The notes under the pieces: generated by a model
What the model saw: the letters and a program-made list of their open reading frames with translations, nothing else
The model's database searches: none
Told to the model about the DNA's origin: nothing
Assembly (NCBI RefSeq): GCF_014075995.1
Contig: NZ_CP055153.1
Location: 5,332,001-5,396,000 of the forward strand
Source: Adhaeribacter radiodurans
GTDB taxonomy: Bacteria; Bacteroidota; Bacteroidia; Cytophagales; Hymenobacteraceae
Direction: 5' to 3'
Length of the DNA stretch: 64,000 nucleotides
Position numbers and translations under genes: made by a program
In this document: positions 37,053 through 46,700 of the stretch, piece by piece
Numbering within the stretch: position 1 is the first letter of the stretch
Layout of the letters: every line of letters begins with the position of its first letter

Positions 37053-38516
37053 ATGAAAGAAAAAGAAAAAATAACGACTGGCCGTCGCGATTTTCTTAGG
37101 ACAGGTGCCCTGGCTGCGAGCAGCTTTTTTATTTTTCCCCGGCACGTACTCGGCAAAGGGTTTATTGCGCCGAGCGATAAATTAAACATTGCGGGCGTAG
37201 GAGTATCGGGCAAAGGATTTTCGGACGTTAATAATGCGTACAACAACGGAGCCAATAACATTGTGGCTTTGTGCGATGTGGATTGGAACCTGGCCAAGGA
37301 ACAATTTGAAAAACACCCGAAAGCCAAACGCTACAAAGATTTCCGGCAAATGCTGGAAAAAGAAAGAAAGAATATTGATGCCATTACCGTATCTACCGCC
37401 GACCATACCCACGCTTTAGTAGCCTTAGCGGCCATGCAGTTAGGAAAACACGTGTACGTGCAAAAACCCTTAACCCACAACATCTACGAAGCACGCTTAT
37501 TAACCGAAGCTGCCCGGAAATACAAAGTAGTAACCCAAATGGGAAACCAGGGTGCTTCGAACCCGGCGCAGCAACAAATGATAAAATGGTTTAACGACGG
37601 CGTTATTGGCGATGTGCATACCGTACACGTTTGGACCAACCGGCCGGTTTGGCCGCAAGGTATTCCGGTGCCACAAGCTACCGGGACACCTCCCGACACC
37701 TTGGACTGGGATTTATGGTTAGGGCCAGCCACCAAAGTGGGTTATACGCCGGCATACCATCCGTTTAAATGGCGGGGCTGGTGGAACTTTGGTACGGGTG
37801 CCCTTGGCGACATGGGCTGCCACCTCATCGATCCGCCTTTCCGGGTATTGGGTTTAGGTTACCCTACTGAGGTAGAAGCCAGTGTAGGTTCGGTGTTCCT
37901 GAAAGACTGGACTCCGGAATATTTACCCGAAGGGGCACCACCATCATCGCACGTGCAGTTAAAGTTTCCGGCCACCGCTAAAAACAAAACTCCCATTACC
38001 ATGACCTGGTCGGATGGTGGTCTGCGGGCATTCCGGCCGGAAGTAATACCGGCGGATGCGGAACTAAGCGAACCAGATGGCAGCAATGGCGTGTTTATGG
38101 TTGGTACTAAGGGGGTTATTAATTGTGGTACGTACGGCGTTAACCCAAAAGTTTTCCTGAACAACGGACAAGTAATAAACAGCAGCGGCGAAGGTTCCTC
38201 TACTAATTCGTCGGTACCGGAGTGGGGCCATAACCTGGCTTGGCAAGAAGCCTGCAAGGCCGGTTTCAATAGTGCCAAGCACAAAGCTTTAACTTCGTCG
38301 TTCGACTACGCCGGACCACTAACTGAAACTGTGCTTATGGGTAATCTGGCTATCCGTAGTTATAACCTGCGCACTCCTACCGCCGACGGTAAAGGCTTTA
38401 ATTATCCGGGTCGTAAGAAACTGTTGTGGGATGGACCCAAGACCCGCATTACCAACTTTGAAGAAGCGAATCAGTTTGTGAAACGCGAGTATCAAAATGG
38501 TTGGAAACTAGCTTAA
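37053..38516 (+). CDS. Tat-exported Gfo/Idh/MocA family oxidoreductase
   Basis: 487 residues. A twin-arginine signal TTGRRDFLRTGALAASSFF (RR at 11-12) sends it folded to the periplasm. The Rossmann start is KLNIAGVGVSGKG, with STADHTHALVALAAMQLGKH and QKPLTHN (the EKP motif with Gln in place of Glu). The C-terminal Gfo/Idh fold follows (GTGALGDMGCHLIDPPF). Members oxidise or reduce sugars with a bound NAD(P). This Tat-tagged group is common in Bacteroidota and Planctomycetes near carbohydrate-degradation genes. Single gene, terminator at 38603. Confidence 0.9.
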   Translation: MKEKEKITTGRRDFLRTGALAASSFFIFPRHVLGKGFIAPSDKLNIAGVGVSGKGFSDVNNAYNNGANNIVALCDVDWNLAKEQFEKHPKAKRYKDFRQMLEKERKNIDAITVSTADHTHALVALAAMQLGKHVYVQKPLTHNIYEARLLTEAARKYKVVTQMGNQGASNPAQQQMIKWFNDGVIGDVHTVHVWTNRPVWPQGIPVPQATGTPPDTLDWDLWLGPATKVGYTPAYHPFKWRGWWNFGTGALGDMGCHLIDPPFRVLGLGYPTEVEASVGSVFLKDWTPEYLPEGAPPSSHVQLKFPATAKNKTPITMTWSDGGLRAFRPEVIPADAELSEPDGSNGVFMVGTKGVINCGTYGVNPKVFLNNGQVINSSGEGSSTNSSVPEWGHNLAWQEACKAGFNSAKHKALTSSFDYAGPLTETVLMGNLAIRSYNLRTPTADGKGFNYPGRKKLLWDGPKTRITNFEEANQFVKREYQNGWKLA

Positions 38517-38602
38517 CCTTCGGTAACATTCGGAATAAGATAGTTTATCCTTCTATATTAGAACCGTTTTTATTTTATTTAATAATATATTTTTTTATCA
38601 TC

Positions 38603-38632
38603 AAGCTCTGCCTTATGGGTCAGGGCTTTTTG
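38603..38632 (+). terminator. terminator of the oxidoreductase gene
   Basis: AAGCTCTG / CAGGGCTT stem with one G-T pair, followed by TTTGTTTTTA. Confidence 0.65.
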
Positions 38633-38735
38633 TTTTTATTTAATTAGTAACGTTATACTTGCTAATAAGAACCTACAGAATAAAGTACCCAATTATACAA
38701 GTAAGGATTTCTAAATAATCATCAGGTTAACCTCA

Positions 38736-38765
38736 AGCACAATATGTATCCTCAGATATTGTGCT
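38736..38765 (+). terminator. hairpin just upstream of the CrtO-like gene
   Basis: Perfect 10-bp arms AGCACAATAT / ATATTGTGCT, 10-nt loop, then TTCTATTTCT. Only 22 bp before the next ATG, so it could be a terminator, an attenuator in the leader of that gene, or a protein-binding palindrome. Confidence 0.5.
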
Positions 38766-38786
38766 TTCTATTTCTAGTAAAAAACC

Positions 38787-39326
38787 ATGATTAAATATGT
38801 AAGAGTTGGTTTGGTCTTATTGTTTGTTATCTGCATGGTGGTGGCAGCAGCCCTATGGCAGGGCCTTCCCTCTTTTCTGTTTGCCTGGATTTTAAACTTC
38901 ATGCTCATGACGGGTGTTTTATACCTCACGCAAACCTTTCAACCGCCATTAACCTCGACTTATTACCATTCAAAAAGATGGGAGGCAGATGGAAAGCTAT
39001 ATGAATGGTTCGGGGTTCTTGGATTTAGGAAAATCCTGGTCTGGATTGGGTGGGAGAAACTTCAAAAAACGGCTTATCCGGTAAAAAAGAGTTTAACAGC
39101 GTTAAAACATTTAGAGTATAGTACCCGGCAATCGGAATTTGGGCATTTAATTATATTTTTTATCGTATCGTTCTTTATCCTTTTTGTAGCATTAAAAGAG
39201 GGAATTCAGCATTCACTATGGCTAATTTTTCTAAATGTAATTTTCCATGTTTACCCCATTGTAGTTCAACGGTATAATCGGCCCAGGCTGCAAAAAGCAA
39301 TACATAGAATTCAGAGTTTATTTTAG
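38787..39326 (+). CDS. membrane protein resembling CrtO-type acyltransferases
   Basis: 179 residues with membrane segments at about 5-25, 29-47, 122-140 and 145-162. The segments HSKRWEADGKLYEWFGVLGF and IVVQRYNRPRLQKAIHRI recall the W-E-x-x-G-x-x-Y and QRYNRPR motifs of glycosyl-4,4'-diaponeurosporenoate acyltransferase (CrtO) relatives. No carotenoid genes are near, so the substrate is unknown and the name is only a similarity statement. The next gene starts 12 bp downstream, so they may be cotranscribed. Confidence 0.5.
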   Translation: MIKYVRVGLVLLFVICMVVAAALWQGLPSFLFAWILNFMLMTGVLYLTQTFQPPLTSTYYHSKRWEADGKLYEWFGVLGFRKILVWIGWEKLQKTAYPVKKSLTALKHLEYSTRQSEFGHLIIFFIVSFFILFVALKEGIQHSLWLIFLNVIFHVYPIVVQRYNRPRLQKAIHRIQSLF

Positions 39327-39338
39327 AATTAAAACGAA

Positions 39339-39701
39339 ATGAAATTTATTTTACTTTTATCGGTAGCGCTCTTATGGGGAATTATGGATAGCTCTGCCCA
39401 AACAATTGATGGAACTGCGTTAAAAGATTTAGCTATAGAATATGTGGAAATTGTGGGACAAACAAAGGTGTTATCCAATCGGCAGTTTGTTGAAATAGCT
39501 TACGGACAAGAAAAAGCTTCTGGACTGTATTCTTATTGAAACATGAAAATTAAAGATATGAAGGGGAAAGATATTCAATTTAATTATATGGTGGAAGCTT
39601 TAAACTTTATGACCAAAAACGGTTATGAATTTATTCAGGCTTATACTTCTATAGAGGAAGAACAAAGTATTTACCACTACTTATTAAAGAAGAAAAATTA
39701 A
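39339..39701 (+). pseudogene. small secreted protein gene interrupted by an in-frame TGA
   Basis: The first part (39339-39539) has a signal peptide (ends SSAQ, residue 21) and the phrase LAIEYVEIVGQTKVLSNRQF. TGA at 39537-39539 stops it after 66 residues. The same frame continues without shift from AAC ATG to TAA at 39699-39701 and encodes KDIQFNYMVEALNFMTKNGY then EFIQAYTS...YHYLLKKKN, which looks like the natural second half of a 120-residue family common in this lineage. So a single nonsense change splits one gene, or the TGA is read through. An internal ATG (39543) could start the second half on its own. Confidence 0.6.
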
Positions 39702-39857
39702 TCTTTGCCTGATTTTAACGAAAGCACCTAAACGTACCTTATTTATAATTTTATTGAACAAAATAGCAGTTACTGGCAATAATCCTTCTGCATGGTTATT
39801 GTGATGCTCTAATTGCATTGTTAAGGATAATAGATTTTTTTAAACTTTATACTTAAC

Positions 39858-41264
39858 TTATTCTACGGCCAGTAACTGAAAATCATTGTTCGGAATGTGT
39901 TCACGCGTTATAATGCGGGCTATTTGTTTTACTACGTCAGGGTGCGCCGCGCTAATATCTTTTTTCTCAGCAGGATCAACAGTTAAATTGTATAACTGAA
40001 TCGGACTGTGGCGGTCTTTTTTCACGTTTAATCGTACGCCTTTCCAGTTGCCCAAACGCACGGCTTGCCGGCCACCGTCTTCGTGAAATTCCCAGTATAA
40101 AAAGTCGTGCTGCGCTTGTTTTTCTTGGTTCCGGAGAGTAGGCAAAATCGAAATTCCGTCCAGGTTTTTAGGTACAGGTTGGTTTACCAGCTGCGCAAAA
40201 GTGGGCAAAAAATCCCAGGCAGCTCCCACAAATTCCGATTGCCGGGCTTTTTTGATTAAAGCTGGCCAACTCACAATCATGGGTACCCGGATGCCGCCTT
40301 CGTACAAATCGCGCTTAATGCCCCGAAAGCCGCCGCTGCTATTAAAATATTCCGGTTGATTTCCCCCTTCGCGGTGCGGACCGTTATCGCTGGTAAAAAC
40401 AATTAACGTATTTTTATCGATGCCCAAGGTTTTTAGTTCTTTTACTACCTGCCCTACGTAGTCGTCGAGGCGGGTAACCATAGCCGCGTAGGTGGCGCGA
40501 GGGTAAGCCTGAGGCTGATAACCAAGGCCATTCCAGGTGGCCGGTACAGTTTGGGGTTGCTCGTTAAACTGCTTTTTGTAAGCTTCAAAAGCTTTATCGC
40601 CAGCTGGTAGTTGTAGGGCGGCGTGCGGCAAAGTGTAGGCCAGGTACAGGAAAAAAGGTTTTTTGCTATGAGTGGTAATAAAAGCTAAAGCTTTTTCCTG
40701 AATTAACTCGGGGGCGTATTGCGGTTGAACTGTGGTAGTATTGGTTAAATTAACGCGTTGCTGATTGTGCCACAAATGATCTGGAAAGAAATTATGCGAT
40801 TGCCGCTGGCAGTTATAGCCATAAAACTGGTCAAAACCTTGCTGGGTAGGTTCCCCCGCCGAACCCGGAGAACCCAACCCCCACTTGCCAAATAAACCCG
40901 TAGCATATCCCGCTTTCCGGAACATTTCGGCCATGGTAAAAACTGAATCCGCTAAGGGAAACTGGCCTTCGGGTTGGATCTCGTAATTCCCGCGCACTGG
41001 CGTATGGCCTGTATGTTTGCCGGTTAATAGCGCTGCCCGGGAGGGTGCGCACACCGAGGTACCCGCATAAAACTGAGTAAAGCGAATTCCGTTGGCCGCT
41101 AGTTTATCAATGTTAGGAGTTTTAATTAATTTTTGGCCGTAAACGCCAATATCGCCGTAGCCTAAATCATCGGCCAGAATAAAAACCACATTATGCTTAT
41201 TCTGAGCAGCACAGGTTAAGGAAACTAATACAACTAAAAAGAATAAATTTACTTTTTTCAGCAT
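39858..41264 (-). CDS. sulfatase (arylsulfatase family), secreted
   Basis: 468 residues with a signal peptide (1-20). Metal-binding ADDLGYGDIG (D32, D33), the formylglycine motif VCAPSRAALLTG (C72), FGKWGLG, and FTSDNGPHREGG are all present. The cysteine must be oxidised to formylglycine by another enzyme (FGE-type, not in the window). It hydrolyses sulfate esters, probably on a polysaccharide, in the periplasm or outside. It follows the second sulfatase by 13 bp, so they form an operon. Confidence 0.92.
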   Translation of the reverse strand: MLKKVNLFFLVVLVSLTCAAQNKHNVVFILADDLGYGDIGVYGQKLIKTPNIDKLAANGIRFTQFYAGTSVCAPSRAALLTGKHTGHTPVRGNYEIQPEGQFPLADSVFTMAEMFRKAGYATGLFGKWGLGSPGSAGEPTQQGFDQFYGYNCQRQSHNFFPDHLWHNQQRVNLTNTTTVQPQYAPELIQEKALAFITTHSKKPFFLYLAYTLPHAALQLPAGDKAFEAYKKQFNEQPQTVPATWNGLGYQPQAYPRATYAAMVTRLDDYVGQVVKELKTLGIDKNTLIVFTSDNGPHREGGNQPEYFNSSGGFRGIKRDLYEGGIRVPMIVSWPALIKKARQSEFVGAAWDFLPTFAQLVNQPVPKNLDGISILPTLRNQEKQAQHDFLYWEFHEDGGRQAVRLGNWKGVRLNVKKDRHSPIQLYNLTVDPAEKKDISAAHPDVVKQIARIITREHIPNNDFQLLAVE

Positions 41265-41277
41265 AACAAAACAGCCA

Positions 41278-42807
41278 TTATTTACTTACTAATAACTTTT
41301 GTGCATCCGTGTCTTCGTACTTATTAATTAAGCTAGTCAGTTGGTTTTGCAGCGTAGCGGTAATTTTTGCGTAGCCTTTCTGACCGTATAAGTTATGCAT
41401 TTCTTGCGGGTCTTTTTGCAAATTGTACAGTTCCCAACTTTCTACGCGCTTATAAAAGCGAATTAGTTTATACTGGCTGGTTTTTACACCAAAGTGCGGC
41501 GAAACGGAATGTTCACCATTTTCATAGTAATGGTAATACAAAGCTTCCCGACCCTTGGCATTTTTATTTTTTAAAATTGGCAACAGCGACTGGCCTTGCA
41601 TCTGGCGCGGCACGGGCAAACCGGCGGCATCCAGCATGGTTGGGGCAATATCCATGTTCATAACCATGTCGTTAGAAACAGTACCGGGTTTTATTACTCC
41701 CGGGTAACGCATCACCATGGGCGTCCGGAAAGACTCTTCGTACATAAAGCGTTTATCAAACCAGCCGTGCTCGCCCAGGAAAAAGCCTTGATCCGACAGA
41801 TAGATTACAATGGTGTTGTCGGTTAATTTATTATTGTCCAGGTAAGCCAGGGTACGGCCAATGCTGCGGTCCAGGGAAGCGGCAGTACTCAAATAATCGC
41901 GCAGGTAGCGCTGATATTTCCACTCGGTTAAAGCATGCCCAGTCAAATTACGGGCTTTTAAATCGGCCTGAATGGGTTGGTAGTACGCATCAAATTTGGC
42001 GCGTTGGGCAACGTTCATGCGGGTAATGGTGCCGTCTTTAATTTCTTCGCCGGCCGGAAACATTTTTAAATCGTAGCCCATCAGCATGGTTTTTTCTACG
42101 CTCATATCCTGTACCCGAGCTGCTTCCCGGTTTTCGTAGGTGTCGTAAAAGTTAGCCGGAACAGGGAAGGTAACATTATCAAACCGGCCCATATCTTCGG
42201 GGGCGGGCAACCAGGTGCGGTGAGTAGCTTTGTGGCCAACAACGAGGCAAAACGGTTTTTCGGGGTTGCGTTTCTCCAGCCAATTTTCGGCTACATCGGC
42301 CGTCACATCCGATACATACCCTTCTATCCGTTTCTGGCTGCCATCCATCATTAAAAAATCAGGGTTATAATAGTGGCCCTGAGCAGGCAGAATTTGCCAG
42401 AAATCGAATCCTTGAGGCTGGCTTTCTAAATGCCACTTGCCTACCCAAGCGGTCTGGTAGCCGCCGGCCTTTAATTGTTTGATAAAAGTATCCTGGCTGC
42501 CGTCGAAGTGTGAATTTTCGTTGTCTTTAAAACCGTTTTTGTGGCTGTACTTGCCCGTTAAAAGTACCGCCCGGCTAGGCCCGCAAATAGAATTAGTAAC
42601 GTATGCTTTTTTAAAAATTACACCTTCCCGAGCAATACGATCAATGTTGGGCGTTTGGATTAATTTGCTGCCATAAGCACTAATGGCTTGGTAAGCGTGG
42701 TCGTCCGAAACAATTATTAAAATATTAGGTTGCTTTTTCTTTTGTTGCGCAAATAGGTAAAAGCTGGTTAAAAGGCAAAATACTAATAAGAATAACTGTT
42801 TCTTCAT
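41278..42807 (-). CDS. sulfatase, secreted, first gene of a tandem pair
   Basis: 509 residues: signal peptide 1-21, SDDHAYQAISAYG with D35 and D36, the formylglycine motif ICGPSRAVLLTGKY (C75), GKWHLE, and YLSDQGFFLGEHGWFDKRF typical of the S1-family subgroup near iduronate- and heparan-type sulfatases. The two enzymes share little outside the core, so they probably act on different positions of one sulfated glycan. No SusCD pair is adjacent. Confidence 0.92.
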   Translation of the reverse strand: MKKQLFLLVFCLLTSFYLFAQQKKKQPNILIIVSDDHAYQAISAYGSKLIQTPNIDRIAREGVIFKKAYVTNSICGPSRAVLLTGKYSHKNGFKDNENSHFDGSQDTFIKQLKAGGYQTAWVGKWHLESQPQGFDFWQILPAQGHYYNPDFLMMDGSQKRIEGYVSDVTADVAENWLEKRNPEKPFCLVVGHKATHRTWLPAPEDMGRFDNVTFPVPANFYDTYENREAARVQDMSVEKTMLMGYDLKMFPAGEEIKDGTITRMNVAQRAKFDAYYQPIQADLKARNLTGHALTEWKYQRYLRDYLSTAASLDRSIGRTLAYLDNNKLTDNTIVIYLSDQGFFLGEHGWFDKRFMYEESFRTPMVMRYPGVIKPGTVSNDMVMNMDIAPTMLDAAGLPVPRQMQGQSLLPILKNKNAKGREALYYHYYENGEHSVSPHFGVKTSQYKLIRFYKRVESWELYNLQKDPQEMHNLYGQKGYAKITATLQNQLTSLINKYEDTDAQKLLVSK

Positions 42808-43023
42808 CTGCTTTTAATTTGCTCGGATACTATCTAATCTGCCGGTTATACTCAACTTTCTACCTCGGTAATCTTCCAAGTTTTTAAAAATTGAATTTCC
42901 GGCCGAAATATATAACATTCCGCCCAACCTTAATATTTTACTAACATATCTTTATCACTCTTCCAGTTTTCTACCGCTCAACAAATTATATAAAGGATAC
43001 TCAACTACTTTCTGCTGAAAAAA

Positions 43024-43712
43024 GTAAAAATTAATTGGTGGCACTTGATTTCTGGTTACCTATTGTTGGCATTTACTTACCATGCTGCCGAATACACCAT
43101 GCGTTTTTACCGGAATATTCCCTTGTTCCTGGGTTTACTGTTGGCTGTAGTAATAGGAACCTATGCGGTGGCAAAAAGACAAGGTTTTAAAGGGCAAAGT
43201 GCCTGGCGACTGCAAACCAATCTCCGTACCCTAACCTGATTGGCTATTGGTTTATAAATAGGATTAATTATTAATAGCATTGCTTTTTTAGTGAGCCTTT
43301 GGCTTACATAGAATCTATTTCGACAGTACTCAATTTGGCTAAAATAATGACTGGTACCTTCAATTTTAGTATAGGTTCCTTCCTGCCTTCAATGGCCGAA
43401 GACATTTTAACCTGAGGATATTTATATAAACATTTTAAGAATAAAACGTCCAGTTTGGGTTTTATACTTTTATCATCTGATTTTTATATTTTGAACCACA
43501 TTTATGCCCTGAGTAATGGCCCTACGCAGTTCATTAATTTATTTGTAATTGGGCTAATGCTAACGCTACCTTTAATAAACACCCAGAATTTGTGGTACAC
43601 GGTGGGTGCCCACTGGGCAGGCAACATTATTTACCGGTTCACAAATAATGTTGTTACCTTGAAAGTGGCTTTAATCCGTTTCCGGGAGTTTGGGAACTTA
43701 CTTTATTATTAA
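43024..43712 (+). pseudogene. decayed CPBP-family (CAAX-like) intramembrane protease
   Basis: Pieces of one membrane protein lie in order in at least two frames. Residues near 43045-43239 form two membrane helices. Then LPSMAEDILT-stop-GYLYKHFK (stop TGA at 43413-43415) stands where the family has EExxxRG, then FYILNHIYAL (motif 2 with N-H), then LWYTVGAHWAGNIIYRF (motif with H and N). The arginine codon of motif 1 has become TGA (CGA to TGA would do), the second Glu is Asp, and further stops and a frameshift lie at 43240-43400. It cannot be functional. Confidence 0.6.
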
Positions 43713-43786
43713 ATATTTAGTTAAAAACAGCTCTATTCAACCTTTATAACACACGAACCGTTACTATCCTCATTCAGGCGCAGCAT

Positions 43787-46700
43787 CTACTGTTTCAACA
43801 TTTTACTGCGGTATATAACCTGATCATCCTTCTCCAAAATAAAGTAATACTGACCAGGAACTAATTCTTCCAGGTTAAGCCAATATTCATTTTGTTCCTT
43901 GCCGGGCAAGTGTTCCATTAAGATGATTTGACCTTTAGAATCGAAAATCTTTATTAAGGTTCCTTTTGGCAGAGGAGTACTCCATGACAGGATTGCTTTT
44001 GTCTTTACGGGGTTCGGGTAAAAGGAAAATGAAGAAATTAAAACAGTTTTGACAGTGATGATTTTAGAGTAAACAATCTGACCATCAAAATCTATTTGCT
44101 GTAAACGATAATACAACCACTCAAAAGAAACCGGTTTATCGAAATAGGTATAATGCTGAACTTGCCGGCTGGTACATGCACCTTCAACAAATCCAATGTT
44201 TTCGAAAAGAAGACCATCAGTGGAGCGTTGAACAATAAAACCTTTATTATTTACTTCCATGGCGGTTTCCCATTGTAACTTTACCTCGCCAGCTCTCTGA
44301 TTAGCCTTAAATAAAATTAAATTTACCGGTAAAGGGGCATTTACTACGGCAGTAACAGTTATGGGAGTAGTGGAACAAGTACCACTATTAGCAACTACGG
44401 TATACTCTCCGGCATTAACAGCAGTAGCATTTGGAATAGTGGGATTTTGCAAATTAGAAGTAAAGTCATTTGGTCCCGTCCAGGAATAAGTTACCCCTTC
44501 TACGTAGTTGGCTTTCAGTTTCAGCGTTTCACCTGTATTTACAGGATCTACACTTGCCCCGTAAAGGCTCGTTAAATCCCCCGGAGAAATCTCAGTAGAA
44601 TAATAAATATTTATATCATCTAATTGGCCTTGAAAATAATCACTGGTTGGGTCATCTGGCCAACCGCCCAAATTATCAAATCCGATGCGCCAATAACCGG
44701 GAGCCGCATAACTCTCTCCTTTTTTTACTGATTCATCACTGGCTTCTAATTTTCCATCAATAAATAATTTTATCCCACTCGGTGCCAAAGTGGCCACCAC
44801 GTGGTGCCACTCGTTATCGTTAAAAGCCTCGGGAGACTTTATAATTTTATGGGTGTCTAAGTAAATTCCAAAAACTACCTGCCCCGAGTTCGTCATATAA
44901 ATGTGCCGATCATATTGACTACTCGGACCGGTTTGACTAGTACCTAAGCCAAGCATCTTTCCCCCCCATGCAGTATTAGTTTTAAACCATAGACTTAAGG
45001 AAAACACATTAGTACCTTCGATGTTCGTAGGAAAAGAAGTACTGGTAGTAATATAATCGCCCACGCCATCAAAGCTATAAGCACTATTAGGCCGGTTGTA
45101 CCGATCCGCAACCAGGATAGCTCCATGAACTATTCCATTATTGCCTTGGCCGGTAGCATCCAGCGGATTACCGTTAAATGGATAAGAGCTGGTTAAACCC
45201 GTTGTAGCCACCTGCGCCAAACTATTAAAATTAGCCGTAACCGGTGTTCGTTGACTTTCTTCTCCCTCCGGACTTACTGCGGCTACATAATAGGTAGTAG
45301 TAAAATTGAGAATAGGTGTGGTATACGTAGTGCCCGAGGTATTTGCAATCGGAGTTCCTCCCACCGGAACCGTGTACCACCGGTAAGTGCCCCCGGAGGC
45401 AGTTAAAATTACCGGTTCGCCGCAACTAAAAGCCCCTGATGTAGCTGGTACCACGTAAACAGGTACTACCGAAGAATTAGTAACAGAATTATTTTCATCG
45501 TATATCCGGGCGTACAAATTGTAATTACCCGCCGCTAAATCGGTTAACGACACCGTATATGTAAATGGCTCGGTCGTTCGCGTGTCCAAAACGATATTAT
45601 CAGACACCAATTCAATTTTAGAAATGGGTTCAGTAACTGAGGCAGCATTGATGCTCACGGCTAAATTACCCGGTGCTGTATAAGTAACTCCTGGAGCAGG
45701 TGCCTCAATAACAGAAGGTCCACTCGACCCATTAACTTCAAACTCCCAAAGCGAATAACCATATTGCGTCGAACGGCTTACCCCGTACATTCGTATATAA
45801 CGCCCGGAGCCAACCAACCCGGTTAGGTCATTGACTAAGTTGTTGCCTAAATTAGCCGGATTGGTTTCGCTGGCAATCGTGGTCCAGGTACTGGCATCAT
45901 TAGAAACCTCTATCCGGAAGTTAGAAGCATAGGCCGTTTCCCAGGTCAGTTTAACACGTTCAATGGAGTAAATATCCCCTAAATCCACGTATAGCCATTG
46001 TGAGTCTACACCTTGTTGGCTTTCCCACCGGGTACCCAGGTTGCCGTCGAAAGCGTTGCTCGCCAGTACCCCATTATTATTAGTGGTAGAAGCAACAGCC
46101 GGCCGGTTTAAAGCTATATTTAAGGCATTTACTGTAATTGTAACCGGGGAGGAAAAAGCCGCGGCATTTTCGTTATCTATGGCTTTGGCCGTAATAGTAT
46201 GGGTGCCCAAGGTAGGATTGCCCCAGGTAAAAGTATAAGGAGCAGTGGTGGTGCTTCCTAACAAAGTAGTTCCGTTATAAAATTCTACCTGGCTAATGGT
46301 TCTGCCCGAAGCGGCATTGGCCGTGGCACTTAAAAGAATAGTGGTTGGCAGATTATAAATGGCATTATTTGCCGGCGAAGAAAGACTAACAACGGGAGAA
46401 TTATCTATACCATACACTCCCAATTCAAACAAAGAATAGCCGTAGCCAGTGCCCCGAACTGTACCATATACGCGCACGTACCGCCCATTTGCCGAAACGG
46501 CAAAATCATTGATAAGCGTGTTATTGTTCGTAACTGTTTGAATGGGAGACCAGGTAGTACCATTATCGGAAACCTGGATTTCATAATCTTTCCCGTAAGC
46601 ATTTTCCCAAACCAAACGAACCCGGCTAATGCTTTGCACCACTCCTAAATCTACCTGGAGCCACTGCGGATCACTGGAATTACTTTCCCAACGGGTATTT

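Noticed and set aside
37859-38284. 141-residue ORF antisense to the oxidoreductase
   Set aside because: Shadow frame inside a well supported Gfo/Idh/MocA gene.
38787-39326. Carotenoid biosynthesis cluster
   Set aside because: Only one weakly CrtO-like protein; none of the other pigment genes is present.
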